A stretch of 64,000 nt of DNA from Dermatemys mawii (GCA_007922305.1 ML677334.1:62990333-63054332); one strand, 5' to 3'; positions 11,726-25,589 are shown, numbered from the stretch's first letter. Program-made: numbers and translations. Notes: generated by a model from the sequence alone, not told the origin.

Positions 11726-13514
11726 CCTGGATCTTAGCCACCTAGAAGTGCGAGTGTATTTGGAGTGCAAAAACAGCTGCAAAATTCATGAGCAAGTGGC
11801 AAGAACTGTTCTCACTCACAGCATGAATCTGGCAGAATCACTAGTAATGAGCAATTCAGTCAAGTTTAAGACTCCCCATGTGGCCAGCCTCAACCTGATT
11901 GCCCATATTTGCATTCATGACCTCAATCCAGACTCCACAGACTTGTTTGGCTGGTGCCTTTATCTATACCCCAGTCTCATGTTGACACTGAATTATTTAT
12001 TCTAATGCTACAGCTGGAGCAGATGCAATGGAAGTGTGGAGCAGAGTGTTTCCAGCATGATGAATACATAGCACCTTTTATTGCCTTGATAGCTCTGACA
12101 ATGGCCTCATATACATGTGCAGCGGGAGAGTTAACCAAACAGATACAATCATAGTGTCTGAAATTGCACTTGGGGCAGGAAAGCTAGGAATTTTTGTTAT
12201 CATAAGCCACCATTCTTTCATCTGGTCAATAGGATGCTGACAGAGCTAAAATAATTGGTGTTGATATCTTTAACCATTGCTTTAGAGATTGGACTGATTG
12301 ACTTAGTCAGTGAGTTCCAATACTGTACTTCAAATTACAACAAAACTGACTGGAGTTGAAGCTATCTGAGGGCTCATTAAACGAGCAGTCAACCAATCTG
12401 TCCCAACACCTTAATGACTTTTCCTTATAAAAGGAGTTCAGGTGCAAGTCAATAGCTGGCAAAATGATCCATGTCAAGAGCTGCTTTCTTGAGCAGAAGA
12501 TTCATAGCAGCTTCCTTAAGGACTGCTGGCATTTCCATAGGTTTCAACCATTGCTGATTTCAAGCAATCAGCAGTGGACCCATGACTTCCCAAATGGCCT
12601 TCAGCAGACAGGAGGCTCAAGCATCTATCTTACAACTTACGAAGCAGAGCATCCTTCGCATCTCATTGAGTGAGACAGATCAAAACTCAACCAGAAGAGA
12701 GTCAGCATTTGCTCCCTCAAAAATACACCCTGTATTGATAAAGACAGACAGCCCAAACTGCATTTGAGCAATTTTATCTATGTTGCAATGGGAAAAAAAC
12801 CTTTGTAATGAGCAGAGCTGGTTGAAAATGCTACTTTCATTAAAATCTTCAAAAAAAAAATTGTTCCAAAGTATTTGAACATAGTTTTCCAAAAAATGAA
12901 TTACTTTTTAAAAACAAACAGCTATTGGTAAATGAAAAAATGAAACCCTTTTAAAAACCTTTTTTTTCCAAAAAGGCAACCCTGATTAACTAGACTGTCC
13001 ACTGTCCAGTGTAGTTCTGTTGTGGGAAATGCTAAAGTTGAAGCAAAGAAGCTGTACTTCACTTCTAGCACAGACATAGCAAAACTATATCTCACATTTA
13101 AATAGGCTTCTGCAACCTGTTCTGAAGCAGTCTCCACTCTATAACTGTCAAAGGCCCACTGTAACCCATAGTGACTCAAGCATAGAGCCAGGGACAAGGG
13201 AATTTAGCAGCCAAATTTGCCATATCTGGGGATAAAAGCTGTTAGTAAAATTCTACTAGATTACATATGGACTGATCTCTCAGCAAAATAGAACTCTTAC
13301 CCAAAACCTCCTAAATTTGGGAACTCAGAGGATTAGAAGAGATTGAAGAAGATTCTCTTTTCTCCCCGCATCACAAACAAGCTTACTTGTCCAATTCCAG
13401 ATATAGCAAAATTTGCAATAATATATTCACCTATTCAAAATCTTTGATGCCTCAGAAGACTCATTAAGATGAAATCCAAACAATAGAGCTCCATCAGAAA
13501 GAAAAATAGGATAA
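11726..13514. other. intergenic stretch with one hairpin-type repeat end
   Basis: At 12811-12965, AGAGCTGGTTGAAAAT and A/T-rich self-complementary runs resemble the element at 5523-6580. No gene seen elsewhere in the stretch. Confidence 0.4.
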
Positions 13515-14115
13515 GGGCTCTGCTGCACTATTGTGGTGAACCAGTCTAGGTATAGTGCAGTTTGGGTGTAGCAGTGCAATGACTCACCTGGCAGTGCCTT
13601 CTGCTGGTTGTCCAGGGAATTAGCTCACCAGCCATCAGAGCACCCTCTGCTGGACAGTGTCTCGCCCTCCACTGCTCCCCCATGTCCCTCCTGGGCCTTG
13701 GTGCCATTTAATCTGGGGTGCTTCCCAACTCTGCCTCTAGGCTTCTCCACCCTGGGGAACCCCCAACCCTTTAATCTCCACCTTGCCTCAGTCTACGGCT
13801 ACTGCCAGTCATCATCAAGCCCCCACTCCCTAGGGCTGACTGCAGTGTAATAGCCAGTCATCATGGGCAAGGGGGTTTGGACCTGCTGCCTTTCCCTGCA
13901 GCCCAGTACCCTTTTAGGCCTTCATATCAGGCTGCAGCCTGGGAGGTCACCAGGCTTATAACAGGACCAGGTGTGACCTGATTGGGGCGTGGCTCAGCTG
14001 GGGCTGCTTCTCCAATCAGCCTAGCCCTTACTCTCAGACCAGCCTGCTCCAAGGGCTGGCTTTTAACTCTTTCAGGCCTGGAGTGGGTAACAACCCTGCT
14101 ACGCTGGGGCTAACA
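13515..14115. mobile_element. GC-rich LTR-like block
   Basis: About 600 bp, clearly GC-richer than both flanks. Landmarks include CTTCTGCTGGTTGTCCAGGG, CTACTGCCAGTCATCATC and TGGGGCTGCTTCTCCAATC, which resemble turtle endogenous-retrovirus-type LTRs. Edges and orientation are approximate. Confidence 0.45.
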
Positions 14116-15022
14116 ATAACAAAAACCATGGAGTAAAAATCCTCACAAGCTCTCAAGTCTCTTTGACATTCAATGAGATGTAGGTTTCTAAGTCACTGGG
14201 GACAAAATTTTCCAGAGTGTGTATGTTATTAACAGATTCCAATTTACTCCACCCAAGACTAGTTTTCCTTTGATCCCTTTATTCACCTCTGAATGGTTAC
14301 AAAAAATCTACATATTTTAGAAGCCAACAGCATTACTCCAATGGCGCTATTCTTGATTGACATCTGTGGACAATTGGGGTTAAGCCTTGAATGGCTGGAA
14401 AGAGAGAAGTATATCTCCTTCATCATGGGGAAGCTATAATTAGTCCTACAAAGTGTAAGATTTTTTTTGCTACCATTCTTTGACTATATGAAGAGGTATT
14501 TTACAAATGCTAGCAGACCTACAATTCTCAGATCTTATTTTTATATACATAATTGTATGATTACTATCAACAGCCACATATATGAGTAAGTCAAGTGATC
14601 TAACCTACCTATGATTCAGGAAAGTATACTGATTTTGGTATCCCTTGGAACAGCAGTAATATATTTGTGAGCACAGTAACCAAAATTTTTCATTTCATTA
14701 TTAGCTGAATGGATTTCTTTCCTTTTTAAAAAACAATAATTATTCTTTAAAAGGGTGCATGCATTTTTATCCAAATGTTTTTCTTCTCTTTTCTGAAAAA
14801 AAAACAACAAAAACACTTTAGAGTTATTGCTTTTTTAAAAAGCAAAGTTCTCTTTCTTTGGTCTATATGTAACCTTCTTTGCATTTGACTGAAATCTCAA
14901 CAGGTGTGCAGTGCCTCCTGAGTGGTGCTTTAAATGTGTTGTCAAAAAGAAAGTTAATATTAGAGTACCAAACAGTGGTTAGAATGAATTTATGCAACTA
15001 CTATGTATTTGCAGTATTGTTG

Positions 15023-15240
15023 TAACTGTCTTGGTCCCAGGATATGAGAGAGACACGATGAGGTCCAATCTTTTATTGACCAACTTCTGTTAGTCAAAGA
15101 GACAAGCTTTCATGCTTATAAAGAGCTCTTCTTCAGATCTGTGGAGCCTGAAAGCTTGTCTCTTTCATTAACAGAAGTTGGTCCAATAAATGAAATTACC
15201 TCACCCACACTATGTCTCTACTATCTGTCTAGATGGTGAT
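15023..15240. repeat. palindromic interspersed repeat (CCAACTTCTGTTAGT family)
   Basis: Left half: TTTATTGACCAACTTCTGTT, AAAGAGACAAGCTTTCATG. Right half: its inverse, GAAAGCTTGTCTCTTTCATT and AACAGAAGTTGGTCCAATAAA. The whole unit can fold back. This family is common in reptile genomes as I know them. Confidence 0.6.
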
Positions 15241-15359
15241 ATTCTCCTCATCACTACAAGAGCTATCTACAGCCTGAATAAATAAATAAAGAACAAAGAC
15301 CTAAAAGGACTCTCTCTTCCCCTTCTAAGCCTGCAGAAACAGCTCCTTTCCTAGGGCTG

Positions 15360-15414
15360 TTTCTCTAAAACATGATACACAGATCATGTTTTAGAGAAAA
15401 CATGATCTGTGTAT
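15360..15414. repeat. two overlapping perfect inverted repeats
   Basis: Arms 15360-15376 and 15383-15399 (17 bp, 6-base loop) and arms 15375-15392 and 15397-15414 (18 bp, 4-base loop) are each perfectly complementary. The middle segment serves both hairpins. Confidence 0.9.
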
Positions 15415-16363
15415 AAGATGATGAATGGTGTAGAGAAGGCAAACTGGGCATGCCATTTTACCACTTCTCCTGTGGGGTGTACATGAGATTAGCATAATGC
15501 GTATGTGCAAAGGGGCTGAATTAAGGTTGGACAGGCAACCTTAATTCTGGTATTTCCTAATTTATGCATACTTGATCTTGCAACCTTAATAATTGTGTGT
15601 GCAATATTCTATGTAAGTTCCTATGCCATCTTCATCAACCAGGCACCTTCCAGTAGTATATTAAGAATGTGAATAACATTGCTCACCTGTGGTTCATTCT
15701 TTCTCCAAAGATAAGGTAGCAAGGAGGCCAAGAACTTCATAGAACTCAAATAAAAATAGGCTACTTGTATGGATGGGAACATTCACAGTTACATTAGATA
15801 GGATAAAAGAGTTGTTTGTTTATTTGTTTTTGTTTAAAATATGGAATAAGCCCTGATGCTTCAGAGCATAATGCAGTCATAACTGATGGGAGTAGGAAGA
15901 AGCTTTGCCTATTATCAAGTTATATCCACTCAAGTGTTCCTTGCAAATGTTCCTCTTAAACATCTGGGACTAGAAAAGGTGTGGGTTTTTTTTCAGATGT
16001 CATGGTTATGTGGCAAAAGTACGTAGTATAGTTATGTCATAGTTGTATGTACTAGCTCAGTACAACTACTTGTATATTTCAATAACTCAGATATAAACGA
16101 ACAGGACCATTGACTCTGGAAAAAGGGCCTGCTCCTCTAAGAAGACTTTGTCCAGAATCTAGGGAGACAGGGTCACATATGTCAATATATTATAGGTTTA
16201 ATCTTGATTTCCTAACACATAAAACTATGGATCATTTAATCAATTTATTTTCAAAATAATTCACACTACACCTCTGATTGGTCTTGAAATTGTGTTACTG
16301 GCCAGATTTTCAAAGTTAGGCATATGCAATTGCACATCTATATCAGTGCTCACTTAACACATA

Positions 16364-16440
16364 GGGTGGGATTCACAAAGGTATTCAGGAATTGATTTCA
16401 AAGGGAACTAGGTGCCCAAGTACCTTTGTGAATCCCATCC
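16364..16440. repeat. hairpin repeat with GGGATTCACAAAGGTA arms
   Basis: Arms 16364-16383 and 16421-16440 are complementary at 19 of 20 positions with a 37-base loop. It resembles reptile fold-back miniature elements. Confidence 0.7.
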
Positions 16441-19400
16441 AATGTGCACATTTACACTGAGTGGTTACATATCATTTAACATATAATTAAATATCATTGC
16501 CCCCTTCTGCCCACACACACACTGGGAGTTGAGGATTCTCAGCACCCTGAATGCAGATTATAATGTGTCCAACTCTATAATTTCCAAATTAAAATTTCTA
16601 GATAAGAAGTATCTTATATTTTAATATAATTTGATGTTTCACAGCATCTATGGACACAATCCAGAAAAAAAAATAATTCTATTTAAGGTGTCAGAGGTGA
16701 TTTGCTGACAGTGTTCTACCTTATGCAATTTTAATATGTCTGACAAGACATATGTTAAAGAGATGCCAAACACAAATGGCTAAATGGGACTGGCCTGTCA
16801 GAGAAGGTCTTAACAACAACTAATTGACAAAATAAGAACCAAATAACAACTGAATACAAATTTTATCTATCTATCTATAATAGTAGGCTGTTTGGTAAGG
16901 CAGGTTTTTTGGGGGGGGTTTGATGTTAGTAGAGACTTAAGTCAACTGCATGTGAGAGGAGACACCATCATATCATTTCTTCTAATAAATTAAAATATTT
17001 GTGATAGCATGCTACTGACAAGAGTGATTCTGCCCATACAATTATGTTTGCTCAGCAGGGATTTTGTAGGGTTTTTTGTTTTGTTTTGTTTTAGTTTGAA
17101 GTGCCCAGAAATCATATTTGTGTGATGAATATTGCAGTGCTATACTGCATCTTCAGTGCAGTGCTGAAAGTATGATATTTCATTCCAGTTTTTAAAACTC
17201 ATTTAGTTGGCTCAAATGCATAGATGCGATTTTGAGAAAAGAAACAACTGAAATTTAAAAATATCATCTGTACAGACAGACTGTGATGTCTAATTTTTAA
17301 TTGATTCACTACAATGACATATTGCCAATTTTTGCGGCATAATATGACCTAGAACATGTGAAATATATTTAGGAATGGATAGAGAATATTGTATGGTGTG
17401 GAAAACATATACACTTAGCTGTAATTCACAGCTTTTACTGCTTTAAGTTCATGATGACTGAAGTACTCGCAAGAGGCAGAACCACAAATTCCAGACTTTT
17501 TCAACATATGGCAATAAACATGTTATTGAATTCTACATTATATATTTCTTTTATGCTTCATATTTTTTCATTATGTGGCAGTTTTTACTGCTTTACTTCT
17601 TGAATTCTTTTTAGATCAAGGAGTTTTAATTACTTTTTGATTCTTAAATGAAAGGATCTAAGCAAGTGCAAGCAATTATTTTTCATTAGAATTAGCAGTG
17701 GCACACATTCATTAGAAATTGTCTGTTAATTTTATTTTAATTTCATGACACATTTAAGGACTCTCCAACGTAAAACTTTTAGAACTTTTAAATACTAATA
17801 TATGTTGAATTTATAGCAATGATCTAAGCTATAGCTCTTGCTAATCTGCTGTAGGAGTGGCTTAGCAGTTTAAACTGTTTTTAGATTTAAAGTATTTAAG
17901 CTGCTCTGAGAGTAAGATTCACTCAACCTGGAGCACCCTCCAAAAGGCCTATTCACCTGTTAAAATCTGCTTCAAAGTTGTGAGTAGCCCTTAAATAGAT
18001 TTTACGTGGGGCTTAGTCTTTATGTGGCATATCAGAGAGAATATCAAAAAAACCAAAGCTATTTCTGTTGTAGGATGGACTTCATGTAACTGGAAAGAAG
18101 AAACATTTCTCTAGACTCCCAAATTTACAGCGCCCTTAAATTTTGTTTTGCCTGTATTATGTATATTTATTCAGGAACAACACTTACTTATGCAAAAAGG
18201 TTGATTGATCAGTTATGTGAAGTGGGTCTAATGTGAATAATGGGTCATAAAATGAGACCTAGAGATTGTAATAAGGTACAAGAATACAGTAGCTATATAC
18301 TTACAATACCTGCATTTCAACCATGTTATCTATCTTGTTGTTTTTCCCAGCGTAGGATGCAATGATTAAACCCAAGGGGCTGTCATGAGAACATTGCGGC
18401 AAGATTTTTTTCAGAATTCCCTTGTCTTTTTAGACTGTTACAGCCTCTCCACTACTTTGCCATATTATTTGATACCTTTGTAATTCATATATCATTGGCA
18501 TTCATTAAGTTTAAGGTGGCCCCTGCCATGAAGTGAATATATATATATATATACACTTGTTATTAAGCAGTCAACACACAGTACTGTAATCTCTGGGTTA
18601 TATTTCCATCCATACTTGAAGTACAGGCTTTTCTTTCTGCATTATAAAGGAACAAGAGAGTTAAAAGGACAAAAAAAACTCTATTGGTACCAGATGCCAA
18701 GATGCTCATTCCTGGACCTTGCCCCCTACCATGAGATTAGCAGAAGTCCCACTGTTCTTATAGACTGCTGACCTCTGGGGTTGGGGTAGCAGAGAAAGAA
18801 GATTAGCTGTGCCCACTAATGGATATTGATACTATCCCCTGCAGGGTACAAATGCTGTCTTCTGAACATTCCACTGAGATCCTTCCAGGCCATGCTTGGG
18901 AAAAAAGCTCCCCGTGGCTTTGCATCTGTACTGTGTTAGCTTTTCTATATCATCTCCATGTGTTCCTATCTACTATATATCCCCATTGCCCACATTGTAT
19001 AGCCTTTGCATCTAGCTGCTCTGTTATATTTTTGTAGTCTTTCTATGCCCTCTTTCTGTCTCTGTGCTCCACTGCCTTGCACAGCATTACTTTTTTCCCC
19101 CCTTGCAGTGCATCATACCTCCTGGTCATTATTGGCAGCTGCTTTGATCTTCCTTTAATACTGCATTGTGAAGGTTGATTTCTTCATCTACATACTAGCA
19201 CCTGAGCAAAGCAATCCAATGCTTAGTTTTAGCAGTTCTCTTGGAAAATAAATGCCTGATCTCCTTTTCAGCCCCTGGTAATTTTTGTTTACTCTCTTTG
19301 GCTCATAACAGTTATCTATCCATCACCATGAAAGCTGACCACTCCACCAAATGTTGGACATCCCTTAGGACAGGGATTAAATGTGGATGGTAACAAGCTC

Positions 19401-21590
19401 CAGGCAACAGAGGAAGCCTCCACACAAGAGAATGAAGCAAAAAAGGGAGCTAATGCCTGGATGCCCCACTGTTGAAAGTCCCAGCTCCAGGTAGTTGATG
19501 GAACCATGTGAATCCCAGAAAGACTATAGCAATTAAGGGCCAAACTTAAAAAGGACTGGTATCTAAATAGTATCTATAAAGTATATGCATGCAGGTAGTG
19601 GTTTGTGTATGCAGGCACAATCAAGACTCCTGTGGTTTTGAAAGTGTAGCCCAGGAACAAATTTTACCATCATCAAGATTGAAAAATGCTGCATCTAAAA
19701 ACTTATGAGGTGCCTTTCATGTAGTAGAATATGAGTTCAGATGTCTAAACAAATCTGTTTAGGTTTGTATCAGACAACTGGGTTGAAGGAATATGGTAAG
19801 AAGCTGGCCACATGGGAAAGTCATACAGTAGGTGTGTGGTTCAGAGCTTGGGAAAGGCTGGTTTTAAATCCATCTCATCACAAGAGTTCTAACCCTTCAA
19901 AGGCTAACCAGGAAAAATAACCTTCTCCCCATCCAAGGTTCCCAGCAAAACATGACTTACCTCAGCCAAGGCACCAGAAGAAAGCTGAATGGCTGATTCT
20001 TAGTTTTAGTTTCTTCCTGGTCTCAGCCCAGAGAGCTCACAAGCTTATGTTTCTTCCCTCATTCAGTTCACTCACATCCTGATTCTCTCAGCCCTAGCAT
20101 CTAAGTGTGAGAAGGAGGGATTTCCCTTCTCCACATAAATTTCCACCCTCTCTTGACTATCCCTGCACTGAGAGAAGATAGCTGTGCCCTTTCCTATGGA
20201 GAGGAAATTAACAACTTCCCTAACAGTCAGAGACCAAGGTCTTTATGGGGGAGACAAAGCTTATGATTTAGGTACAGACCTTCAAATTACTATATTATTG
20301 TAGGTTAGCCAAGAATGACATTAAATAGGCCAGGTCAGGTTTCTTCAGCCTGAAAATAAGAAACTGCATGGGATTTTCTTTTAAATTGTGTGTATATATC
20401 TGAAATAACCTTGGATACTATGCATCCAGCAGGGCTTCAACAAGGTTTTCCTGCAGTAACTCTTCCTATCCATGGCTATGATGCAGAACCTCATGTCTGG
20501 GAAACAGTCTTTTCTCTTCTGCTCTCATGGCTTTCAGCCATATGGAGCCACTGAAAAGGAAAAAGAGGCAGCCTATGGGCTTGCTGGCAGGGAGGTAAAC
20601 AGACCAGAACGGATGCATAGAAGCTCTCCGAGAACTGACTGGAGTGGGGAAAGGTATTCCCCATGAGCCTCTAATCTTCCCCTATTCTTTGACCCCAGAA
20701 CTCCTGGGATTAACCAGACGAGGAAGACTTTGTAGCTGCTAATCTTAAACCTGGGATTAACCAGTTTCCTTCCCATCATGCCTCATTGCTCTTTGAAAAC
20801 TTAGGAGAGGATGGTCCAATTTTGGTTTGGGGCAGTCTTTCTATTACTAGAAAAGGTATGTGAATAGAAGAAAACTCATTTGTCTCACTGAAATGTCTCA
20901 TGGAAAAGCTTCCAGTATTTCATAGTTCAGTATTTCACTAATAAGAATATTGTCTCCATTATACATCAGGTCAAGGCCTGAACTCCTTTTCAGTTTGAGA
21001 AAAGTGGAATGTGATAGTAAAAAGTTTGAGAAAAAAACAATAAGATGAATTTATAAGGGAAGAGCAAATCTTACCTTAATTGCTAGAGCTGCTCAATCAC
21101 CAAAGAAAGATGTAATAGAGATTTTTCTAAATTATTTGAACTTGTCATATTAGTGTCCAAGTTCTTCCACTATGTCCAAAAGGCTTCAGAAACATATATA
21201 TGCAGTGTGGTATACCCTATATAATACAAATCTTGCTTTTTTAGGGCAGGACGGCATATTGAACTGGCCTTATGCATTGACCTCAACTGCAGCTTGCTGT
21301 GGTGCAATGCACTTGTTTTGAGAGGCTGCCAGATGGGTTTGTAGGGGGCTGTTCCTTCCAAGCATGCCCCTTGTAGCACATTCATATTGATCTCTGGCAT
21401 CACTTTTGTGAAAGGTTTCTACTGTTGTGGGCTGTGTCAGGATGCTATCTTTAGCCCTATACTAAGTACCGTGTTCATTGTGCACTATAGATACATTCTG
21501 TACTCGTATTCACATCCTTAATCAGCTACAGACCAAATGCGTGGGCAAATGTAGATCTTAGGAAGCAAACTTTGTGAAAGCCATGCATCG
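16441..21590. other. AT-rich intergenic stretch, simple repeats only
   Basis: Contains short TATC (16864), G8 (16909), TTTTG (17071) and AT (18538) tracts. No gene or clear transposon recognised. Open frames are short and unsupported. Confidence 0.5.
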
Positions 21591-21715
21591 AACAAGTGCT
21601 TTTTACCCATGAAAGCTTATGCCCAAATAAATGTTAGTCTATAAGTTGCCACCAGACTTCTTGTTGTTTTTGTGGATATAGACTAACACAGCTACCCCCT
21701 GATACTTTGTGGAAG
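21590..21715 (+). repeat. interspersed repeat (GAAAGCTTATG...GACTAACACAGCTACC)
   Basis: CCCATGAAAGCTTATGCCC, GTTAGTCTATAAGTTGCCACC and ATAGACTAACACAGCTACCC form a unit I know as widespread in turtle and other reptile genomes. I am not sure of its class. Confidence 0.6.
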
Positions 21716-21869
21716 TCCTATGCTATGTAAAATCAGAGGTTAGTTCTCTTACAAAATGTTATTTCAAGTTCTCCAGCATTACATTAGTATTCTGTTACAT
21801 CTAAAGTATTATGTTATCTCTATAGTAAGTTCCAATTCCATCCAAGGTGTCAATAAAAACAACTTAGAA

Positions 21870-22891
21870 ACAGGTTATTTTTATATTCTTTATTCCACCA
21901 AAACTGCATTGCAGTCTTCCAGTCTTTTATAATATTTACATTATTTGCAACTCTTTCCATAAGTGCCAGTACAAATGTAACTGATGATCATCCAGAATAG
22001 CTATACAAATGTTCCTGAAAGCAAGGTGCATTTTGGGAATTATTTTCTTATGTGCAATAATATATAATGTATTATATTAACAAAGCTTCATAATATACCA
22101 TATCTTCAATTGAAAGTAGAACATCCCACTTACAGCTTATTCAGATTTCAGTTACATAGACTTTTGCATTTCAAGTTAGTGCAAATAATGAAAGTAAGAG
22201 CCTGAGCAAAATGATGTAAATACAATGGAACAAGATAATCAACAGCAAAAACTAACCAACTCTCTGCATATGATAACATTTAATTAGTATATTATTATTC
22301 TTTATATACAATATATTTAAATAATTGGCTTGTTTGAGCTATAGGCAACAAATTTACAAATTAAAATAAAATAATGTTTCCTTCACACAAATATGGAATG
22401 TCCAACATATGAAAATAAAATGCATCTAGTAACAAAACAATGCTGTAAATCAAAAAGATACAAGATGTCTTTCTATAATCTTGGGGAAGATTTCAAGGCA
22501 CTTTCTCGGCAAATCAGAGTTCTCTTGTAGTAGAAAGAACTGCAAGAAGAACAAACATACCTAGTTTCAGAGTTGTGCAACGCTGATGAGGTCTGCTTAA
22601 TCCAAATCTGTTTACAAATTACAATTTTGTGTGAACTAAAGAAACCTCTAGATGTGGAGAAACCTTTAGATTAACTCTGTGGTACCCATGGGTCTTGCAT
22701 CCCTGCTGTGAGCACTAATGAGTTTTGCAACTGCAAATCGTGACTGATGGTGTTAAGAGGTTTAAAAGTTAGTGGTGCATGCTGAACCTTTCAAGAAAGT
22801 TTCCCATGCATACAGTACAAATGCATTTCTATTGTCTGCCATTGAAATCTTGATTATTGCCACTCCCAAGTACCATTGTGTATTACCTATT
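21870..22891 (-). other. possible spliced terminal 3' UTR exon of ALKAL1 (speculative)
   Basis: On the minus strand a modest acceptor-like GGTTTATTGCAG (AG at 22892-22893) is followed by about 1 kb of AT-rich, repeat-poor sequence, and by AATAAA at 21889-21894. This would pair with the splice donor beyond the ALKAL1 stop. There is no coding signal. The stretch could equally be plain intergenic DNA. Confidence 0.2.
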
Positions 22892-24700
22892 CTGCAATAA
22901 ACCATGATCACTTTAATTAGTAAAACTATAAAGATTGTAACTGCAACCACATGAGCATCCTTCATACAGACTATGTTCCTAAATGCTTTACAGTGTTGTC
23001 ATTTTTGTAACCAAGTAGCAGATCACCTAGGCAATCTATACATATTGTATCTCATCAGTAGACTTCTCCATGGTCCTGAAATGGAAGTAGAGGAAACCCT
23101 TGTACATCCCTTCCTGGAATAGTTGGTGTAATACACCTTTGGAAAGAAAGTTGGGGATTGCCAAAGGAAAACTTGAGCCATAATGTACAAATAGGGGACA
23201 CAAAGGAGGGTGGAGAACAAGCTTATGTTCCCCTGTATCTCAGTTGCTGGCTTTGGTTCAATAAAATTATCAAGGTCACTTACATCCTAAAATTGATCTA
23301 TTTTTATGTTGGGGGGAAGGTACTTAAATATTGAGGTGATGTTAGGACCCTCTGGTTCCTACTGTTGGTATCATGAAGGAACCCAAAGGGGCTCTCTCAG
23401 ATGTAACACAAGGAGCAGGTCCTACATGGGAAACAGGAACAACAATAATGTTGGTTCTCTGACAGTTGCTGCAGGGAGCACTACTTCTGACCTTATTGAG
23501 CCAGAAGGAAGGGAAGAACAAATCACACCAATTAAATCCTCAACTAAGAGGATAAGGAGAAGCAAAAGTCCTGCCCACTGCTGCCAAGACAGATGGCAAG
23601 AGAGCAAGCAAAGACACTCCCCATTGCAGAATGGGAGCAGGTAGGGTAGAGGAAGGTGTGTCAAACATACCTCTTGCCCCCAAGAAAAAATCTTCAGCTG
23701 CGGTAAGGTACAAAGGGTGAAAAAGGGATCACAGAGAGCAGGCACTCAGGCTCTGATCTCACTTGCAGGAGGACAGATCATGGGAAAGGAGCAGGAGGCA
23801 AAGAAGACTTGGACCATTTTGCATGATCTTCCAACCTCCAAATCAGCTTTTCATTTTCTATCCATTTGGCAAGTGAATTAGAACTGCTGGGTCCATAAAT
23901 CAGGAGCCACTTCTGATCTCTTTATGCAGCAGAAGGCAGTAAACTTTCTGAGGAATAGGACTGCACTGAGGCTTCAGCAAACATCTTTAGCTCTTCCAGT
24001 TGGAAGAGCATGTGAAAAGAAGAATGGGAACATAGAACTGTTTGCAAGAATCCTGCAGAGTGAGCTGGAGGGGTAAAAAAAGATGTGGAGGAGGGAAGAC
24101 AAGGCAGAGAAGAGGAAGAAAGGGGCAGAGGGAGAAAGCAGACTAGTGAGACATATTGTAAGAGTGAGACAAGGAGCAGGAAACAAAAAAAATAGAATTA
24201 AGTAGGGCAGAAGATAAATATTGTAGAAACACAAAGGAAGAAAATAAAAAATAGAGATACACAGAAGAGAGATGTTAGGAAAGACACCTGCTTCTAGTCA
24301 GTGAGGAGACAATGGGCTAGAATCAGTGGTGTGCTCTGGCAGTGACATAAAGCATCTTGAGATAGTGATGGCTCTGGTTTAAACAAGGAAAATAAAAAAT
24401 ACAGGGATAAGAGCAAGAGTTGTCGCATTTCTGCTGGCATTAGAATATTGCCATTTTTTTAAGCTTCCCCCTGCCCCTGGCATCTTGGATCTTCCCAGCT
24501 TCACTTGGGACACATATCAGCAAAGGTGGTTGCTTTTTATCCTGCTTTTCTTTCCTTGTTCCCTTTCAATTTGAACTGAGGTTGAAAAAAGACCCAGCTT
24601 CTTAAATCATAAGGTGGTCACTACATTTTTAAAGGAAAATGTTTTTGGAAATCATGATACCCTCTGGTATCTTCTTTGCAAGCATTGTTCGGGTGTAGTA
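22892..24700. other. intergenic or 3'-flanking stretch with purine-rich tract
   Basis: From about 24000 to 24260 the plus strand is dominated by G/A runs. No gene seen; the long minus-strand frame at 23745-23422 is Leu-rich low-complexity and has no support. Confidence 0.4.
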
Positions 24701-24755
24701 AGAAGTGAACACCAGCGGAACATATTTAAATAAACAAATATCCCAGCTTTTGATA

Positions 24756-24761
24756 TTTATT
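24756..24761 (-). terminator. candidate polyadenylation signal (AATAAA) for unspliced ALKAL1 3' UTR
   Basis: This AATAAA hexamer on the minus strand would give a 3' UTR of roughly 0.85-0.9 kb if exon 4 is terminal. The hexamer is common in AT-rich DNA, so this is weak evidence. Confidence 0.25.
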
Positions 24762-25589
24762 AGCTATGATGAATTGAGAGTCTTTTTAACAATCAGCATG
24801 AAAAGTCTGAACATTCTAAACATCCTCTGAGAGTCTGTGTCATTGAGTGACATTCTTTCAAAGATGTGCATTGTTTTCTTCATATTTGTGACACTGTTCC
24901 CCATAATTAATGACAGACAAGGAATTGGTATCCAGAAAAAGTGCTACCTAAGAGTTAATAAAGCCTCAGGCTGTATTATGTTTTCTATGCTCCCCTAAAA
25001 CCTTCATTTCAATGAATTCAAATCCTCCTTCCCATGGACAGATTTTGGAGTTTCAGATGGCTCTGGATCTGGTGCAAAGGCACAGGACATTTTGCACTGT
25101 GCCTTTAAGGGGTTCTATCCCACCTGGAATCCTCACTGATATCAGAGCAATTGTAGGTTGGGAACCAGACTTCCTGTTTTTTAACATGGACAAGCAAACC
25201 CTGCCACACTGAGGGAAGAATCTGGAGGAAATACTGTGAAGGAGCATCACAGATTCCCTGTCCTCCCCCACCTTTCCAGGTTCTTTCTCAGATATTTCCA
25301 TGGAAGTGGGTCATCTCAGCAATAATTATTTAGTGCCAGAAACATCATAAGGAGCCATGAGCTAATGTAAGAATACTACATTGGAATATGCATAACAGAC
25401 GCAGGACAGGTCTGTTCAGTAATGTGCTATCTCCATGATACACGAGTAGGTGCAAAATTCAAACTGTGGCACAACAATAGAGCACATTAGCACCAAAGCT
25501 GTTTGTTTTGATAACAACCTCGATAACAGGTGACAGTTATCAAGCAAATTATTAGGTGAAAAAGTAAACAAGGATCAGATGAAGGAAAA

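Noticed and set aside
22762..22965. Minus-strand frame with a hydrophobic VVAVTIFIVLLIKVIMVY segment
   Set aside because: It looks like a transmembrane helix, but the frame has no family resemblance and no supporting splice context; it sits in AT-rich DNA where hydrophobic codons arise by chance.
23422..23745. 107-codon Leu-rich minus-strand frame
   Set aside because: Low-complexity, no domain, no splice or start context; overlapped by another 112-codon frame on the opposite strand.
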